Source: Winogradskya consettensis | GTDB lineage: Bacteria > Actinomycetota > Actinomycetes > Mycobacteriales > Micromonosporaceae | Reading direction: 5' to 3' | Length of the DNA stretch: 64,000 nt | Assembly: GCF_018332715.1 (NCBI RefSeq) | Contig: NZ_BOQP01000056.1 | Location: forward strand, 1-64,000 | Part shown: one piece after another, positions 62,601 through 64,000 of the stretch | How the letters are laid out: each line of letters starts with the position of its first letter | Position numbering within the stretch: the first letter of the stretch is position 1 | Program-made: the position numbers and the translations under genes | The notes under the pieces: generated by a model | What the model was told of the DNA's origin: nothing | Databases searched by the model: none | The model's input: the letters and a program-made list of their open reading frames with translations, nothing else

Positions 62601-64000
62601 GGTGATGCCGAACCGCACGTCGCCGGTGTAGGTGGCGACCGGGCCGCTGACCTTCATCGACTGCTCGTAGGTGCGGCCGCTGGTGTCGGTCTCGGTCGTG
62701 CTGGTCACACCGAGGTTCGCGGTCGCCACGTAACCGCCGCCGACCGTGCCGGTGGCCGGCCCGTGCCCGGTGGTGTCCTGCGCGTTGCCGTCGACCTTGT
62801 CCGTCTCGGAGCCCTGGGCGCGTGCGGTGACGGTCACCGAGCCGAACGTCTGCCCGCGCGTACGGGTGTCCGTCCCGGCGACCGCGGTGCTGTCACTGAC
62901 CGAGAGCTCCCGCACGTGCTGGATGCCCGCGTAGCGCGGCGGTGCGAGGAACTCGGCGTTCAGCGTGACCTGGTACGTGTGCCCCTCGAACCGGCCCTCG
63001 AGCCGGATCGGCAGCGTCCGGCCGCCGTTGAGTGCGCCGTCGAGGTGATGGTCGGCGTTCGCGAGGAACGTGTGCAGCTTGCGTACGTTGTCGTGCGGCT
63101 GGTCGAGCGACGACTCGGGCAGCAGCGCGAACGCGACCTCCTCGCCGCGGCCGGGCTCGCTCGTGTCGACGGACTCCGCGATGCGCCGGCGCAGATGGGT
63201 GATCCGGTCGCTGAGGTCGACCGTGGTGCTGACCCCGCCGAGCCCCAGCGACCGGGTCGGGCCCGCCGGGACGGCAGGATCCACCGGAGGCGCCGGCCGC
63301 TGCTGCCCGGCTGCCTGCGACTGGTGCCGCTGCTGGGCGGCGTCACGTTCGGCGGCGTGCCGGGCCGCGAGTGCCGCACGCTCTTCCGCCGGTGCGGTGC
63401 GGAGCTGCTCGGCTTCCGCGGCCTGGCGGTGCTGGCGGCGGATGTCCTCGGTGACGCGGCGGTGTTCCTGGTCGTGGCGGGTCAGCTCGTCGAACTGCGC
63501 CTCGGTCATCCACATCTGCACGGCGTCCGGCAGCGTGAACGTCTGGCCCGCCCGCCTCGTCCGTTCGCCGGGCAGTACGTCGAACGGGTCGAGGTTGCCC
63601 TTGTGCCGGGCCTCGGCGACGACCTCCGCGTCGACGTCGAGCTGGACGAGAACCCGCCGCTCGGGGCGCTCACCCACGCGCAGCTTCGAGACGCCCGCGA
63701 GGGACTGGCCCTTGACCCCGCCCCAGCGCCGCAGCCACGGCGTCACCGACGCGATGATCGCCCCGCCCGGCGTGGACGTGCTGCCGCCGTTGTCGACGCC
63801 GGACCCGGTCAGCGACGCGACGCCGGTCGCCGACGCGCTGACCTCGAACGAGCGCCCGTGCTTCTCCGCCGTCGTGGTGCCGCCGCTGCGAACGTCCGTG
63901 ACCTGCTCGAACTCGGAGACGGCCAGCCGCCGCGGGTTCCTCGGGATCAGCCGTACCCCGGCGTCGGCGTCCGCGACGGCGGTCCGGCGCGGGTGCTGCA
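56625..64000 (-). CDS. Giant polymorphic toxin with metallopeptidase-like domain and C-terminal ADP-ribosyltransferase; 5' end outside the window
   Basis: At least 2,457 residues; open to the right edge, so the true start lies beyond 64000. Order: a long region of beta-rich repeats (TVTARAQGSE, TYTGDVRFGITVTGHRLPDD; about 61900-64000) with an Arg/Glu-rich coiled coil at 63300-63500; a zincin-like motif VHELLHFLGAKEG (about 61062-61095) with met-turn GVMG; a RQDW module (about 60390-60490); LNVPGV module (about 59580-59700); two related PSG modules (about 59080-59380, 58540-58860); a second RQDW module (about 58040-58140) and LNVPGV module (57740-57830); then the ART domain: VYRGNEY (Arg), LSSTSRD (STS), SEDEILMLPGTRF (ExE), the Arg-specific R-S-E set. 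No signal peptide is visible; export probably by a type VII system. Confidence 0.88.
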   Translation of the reverse strand, partial: QHPRRTAVADADAGVRLIPRNPRRLAVSEFEQVTDVRSGGTTTAEKHGRSFEVSASATGVASLTGSGVDNGGSTSTPGGAIIASVTPWLRRWGGVKGQSLAGVSKLRVGERPERRVLVQLDVDAEVVAEARHKGNLDPFDVLPGERTRRAGQTFTLPDAVQMWMTEAQFDELTRHDQEHRRVTEDIRRQHRQAAEAEQLRTAPAEERAALAARHAAERDAAQQRHQSQAAGQQRPAPPVDPAVPAGPTRSLGLGGVSTTVDLSDRITHLRRRIAESVDTSEPGRGEEVAFALLPESSLDQPHDNVRKLHTFLANADHHLDGALNGGRTLPIRLEGRFEGHTYQVTLNAEFLAPPRYAGIQHVRELSVSDSTAVAGTDTRTRGQTFGSVTVTARAQGSETDKVDGNAQDTTGHGPATGTVGGGYVATANLGVTSTTETDTSGRTYEQSMKVSGPVATYTGDVRFGITVTGHRLPDDGVTVHAVRPVTMHTRVGTSTPDGDPGRPGPVTTGSADEKWLSPAQRPRFTVEHVHTGMTDLTGAAEQALTASGADLDRATRAALRDGLTPANLKAGLPAMLDGTFRVPLPGKAGRDLHVEARLVPRPRFAGAHAGITLDNSVKRPQSRTIEQTSGHTYAVKMNGPVLTGGVNHPGGASKVGERHDFGAVNASTFYEQPIYSTDPTRQLKVEATISTDKATVRTPKPDAADDLTRALTYDVEFRFVARSHATASDGTPRRTGVTGLRVDDAVTLLMAEDAARDVTGRPLRPELRQSALDLAARGKEWSDAVARLDGALAQADPDDADVETADRAVFQAETAWSDAYAEHDRQTRWQHAYESAQPRYLSTERFTPAADARAAAGNLRGEHTAIDFQVREFTAPDGTPVRAFGVHLDLTGPATPQARRDYADRVRRTVDELVNGRHTFPDGHELHIEFTFGTPETPTGNPAVSLTDDPATGTDQQNWNIGDSPAAGVHELLHFLGAKEGYSSPDRLLRTPDRPGVMGRDAHLLPTTAGDAPDRLPAYLNDHDLALIQDVAATAGPTPPADRDITPADAHTPSRAPGPVSRVEAAEQFEQDLARHLTASPEIRAVARAAASRMRDVLMQAAPNPPADGMPRIFLTDSPDSAGQIGTATSPEDFHRVFENGTLRELMTLYYNGAFYNVFAKGKDGQQRLADVVLDIIHRQDWAMSDRLGLNTAELKRYAGFLDSPLHHTVNNALATVQNKPAPPPLTHDPFMPPNIIGQSADWAGDVREQGRSGRTPRSHRDQVRGPQAVTPRQLRLMGNGLGEYETAFLRRPGQTFTVDTFESESVELSTLERGPDGNLDVTPLLAKPDTVNVTLDLEHGPDGEPVRDALGRPVVTGVTRSYLGTHTHQDPWRTWLRPDEQGPELPLNWVSGNAYFGFDPAGEWYRQLHDDAAIPVVAGPSLTASRMLIAFRWLNVPGVSDRDFLGALAGWMVAARDHSLFEVLRGGEVAGTSMPGRRVYDFASSDDMYANLWRVGIDVPSDVRLATPTPALETGTTREPQNDRTVTRTFGPGTTTFTGPAGNYTLTGPGPVPSEQVLADRLRNDQRWQGQPVNLVADVPPAYARRLSQLLPGTDVRVAGTTAWTTPSGTAIASATSAYAPDGRPRPQLPPTGNWHTYRTDPVSAITTTSTDGPYLARSTADQPLTPDLAARAERQQETGLSSEPDGTVVVSHLSADDPAGRVTPVVPGEYALYDHGTRDGLVRGGKVVPVAELAAEIRADKRWHGQPITLVVCDTGVPDGYAAQLARLLPGTRVTAADAPAWVSPSGHSFVSGTAGYDADGRPRPKIPPTGAWRTYESPATDTPATEVAEPRTFLSDGPLTDDLADARRLAPWGRPYARRPLLDEPAMRQLMPGRERDYERDLATTFLASGQAALAGRAAKVRLYNVLTQAYGNTSWLQKNPHYRALAEVDKRVVGDFYRAAADISEGEALLKGLVQDIFNRQDWKLADQLGLWTQQLKKMRAFIDSPAVRAEVRSVLAKNGIQNDKENRDIFGRDVLASQLVVDDNHGADLTLLRELAREGQFISWRAARTITMFRLLNVPGVKTTDFLQILAGHQMTNGYANLRETMVGAEMADTSIRGVRISSAKEADEVYVRLIANQVVNGNKSGDLGPNTRRQHTPYEGLYWRRVEGGELGYFDAVGSTERALFNRLYDDLQRMAWDVKYPSARLLNWQRRNGVDMRQMLFRISKAQTFGVWMYTSGNFRIMNGAMAHKANHQSPTNAQSTYDDMAVLLSKDLEGGATDQSNTAGFLRYDPTLRDLRARYRTASYYYDHKEMSYLKYDMEKRLVSLAPAVWKEMRIHNDMAIDALRMLPAVRGVQVYRGNEYNFDYVPGHEFSMKHLSSTSRDKQTSIGFIPEGKPGMLLDMDLKGYGGRDIDIFSVFASEDEILMLPGTRFRVTRVVERFKPGGGRYYHVYATEIAPKGYDPKLLGGWG

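Noticed and set aside
63746..64000. GTG at 63746 as the start of the toxin gene
   Set aside because: The frame stays open, with protein-like sequence (RNPRRLAVSEFEQVTDVRS and more), to the edge of the window, so this is an internal Val.

Overview
High-GC (about 70%) chromosomal DNA of a filamentous actinobacterium, most likely Micromonosporaceae (Actinoplanes-like). The base is dominated by GTG/ATG starts, tightly overlapping (ATGA/GTGA) gene pairs, ECF sigma/anti-sigma pairs, ydaO-type c-di-AMP riboswitches in front of cell-wall hydrolases, Cys-rich leader peptides and T7SS-style polymorphic toxins. The family assignments are from motif recognition only; no database was searched.

Layout. 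1-2390: accessory patch with a decayed IS630-family element (346-1887, TA target duplication, 28-bp terminal repeats, passenger gene), itself sitting between two diverged inverted repeats, then a long hairpin. 2391-5742: UvrA-like resistance ATPase, a DHFR-fold reductase, a PspC protein. 5996-10113: wall-glycopolymer synthesis (CDP-alcohol phosphatidyltransferase plus GT2/TagF-like protein), whose probable exporter TagGH lies at 20876-22535. 10224-16162: MsmK/UgpC-type ATPase, HATPase, beta-phosphoglucomutase + GH65 phosphorylase pair, second DHFR-fold protein. 16163-17546: gene-poor stretch with a 14-copy 10-bp minisatellite. 17547-20864: GNAT, then two divergent paralogous secreted M15-like cell-wall hydrolases, each behind its own c-di-AMP riboswitch. 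22708-28539: TetR, a membrane GGDEF-EAL protein, GH76, a small Atu4866-like protein and a lipoprotein. 28591-33987: leftward row with three exported proteins having 'AYW/GHW' signal peptides, then a small three-gene toxin-antitoxin-like group. 34151-38876: GGDEF protein, DUF1996 protein, a secreted-repeat lipoprotein and an ECF sigma/anti-sigma operon that share two mirror-image ECF promoters. 39002-41013: PPOX, small proteins, and a cysteine dioxygenase/rhodanese operon preceded by a Cys-containing leader peptide. 41413-45764: neprosin-family protein, two tandem sigma/anti-sigma pairs, a DCC protein. 45777-53140: Ytf-type sugar ABC operon enclosing a secreted GH2 enzyme with arabinose-binding AbfB domains. 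53274-64000: a very large polymorphic toxin (5' end outside the window) ending in an ADP-ribosyltransferase domain, followed at once by an array of three related putative immunity proteins and an SseB-like protein.

How it fits together: much of the window is envelope biology - making and exporting a teichoic-acid-like polymer, remodelling peptidoglycan under c-di-AMP control, displaying surface proteins, sensing stress through three ECF systems, using c-di-GMP, harvesting plant/wall polysaccharides, and fighting neighbours with the ART toxin. The strongest candidates for something new are the toxin with its duplicated modules and paralogous downstream array, the trio of AYW-signal surface proteins, and the mirror-image ECF promoter pair.
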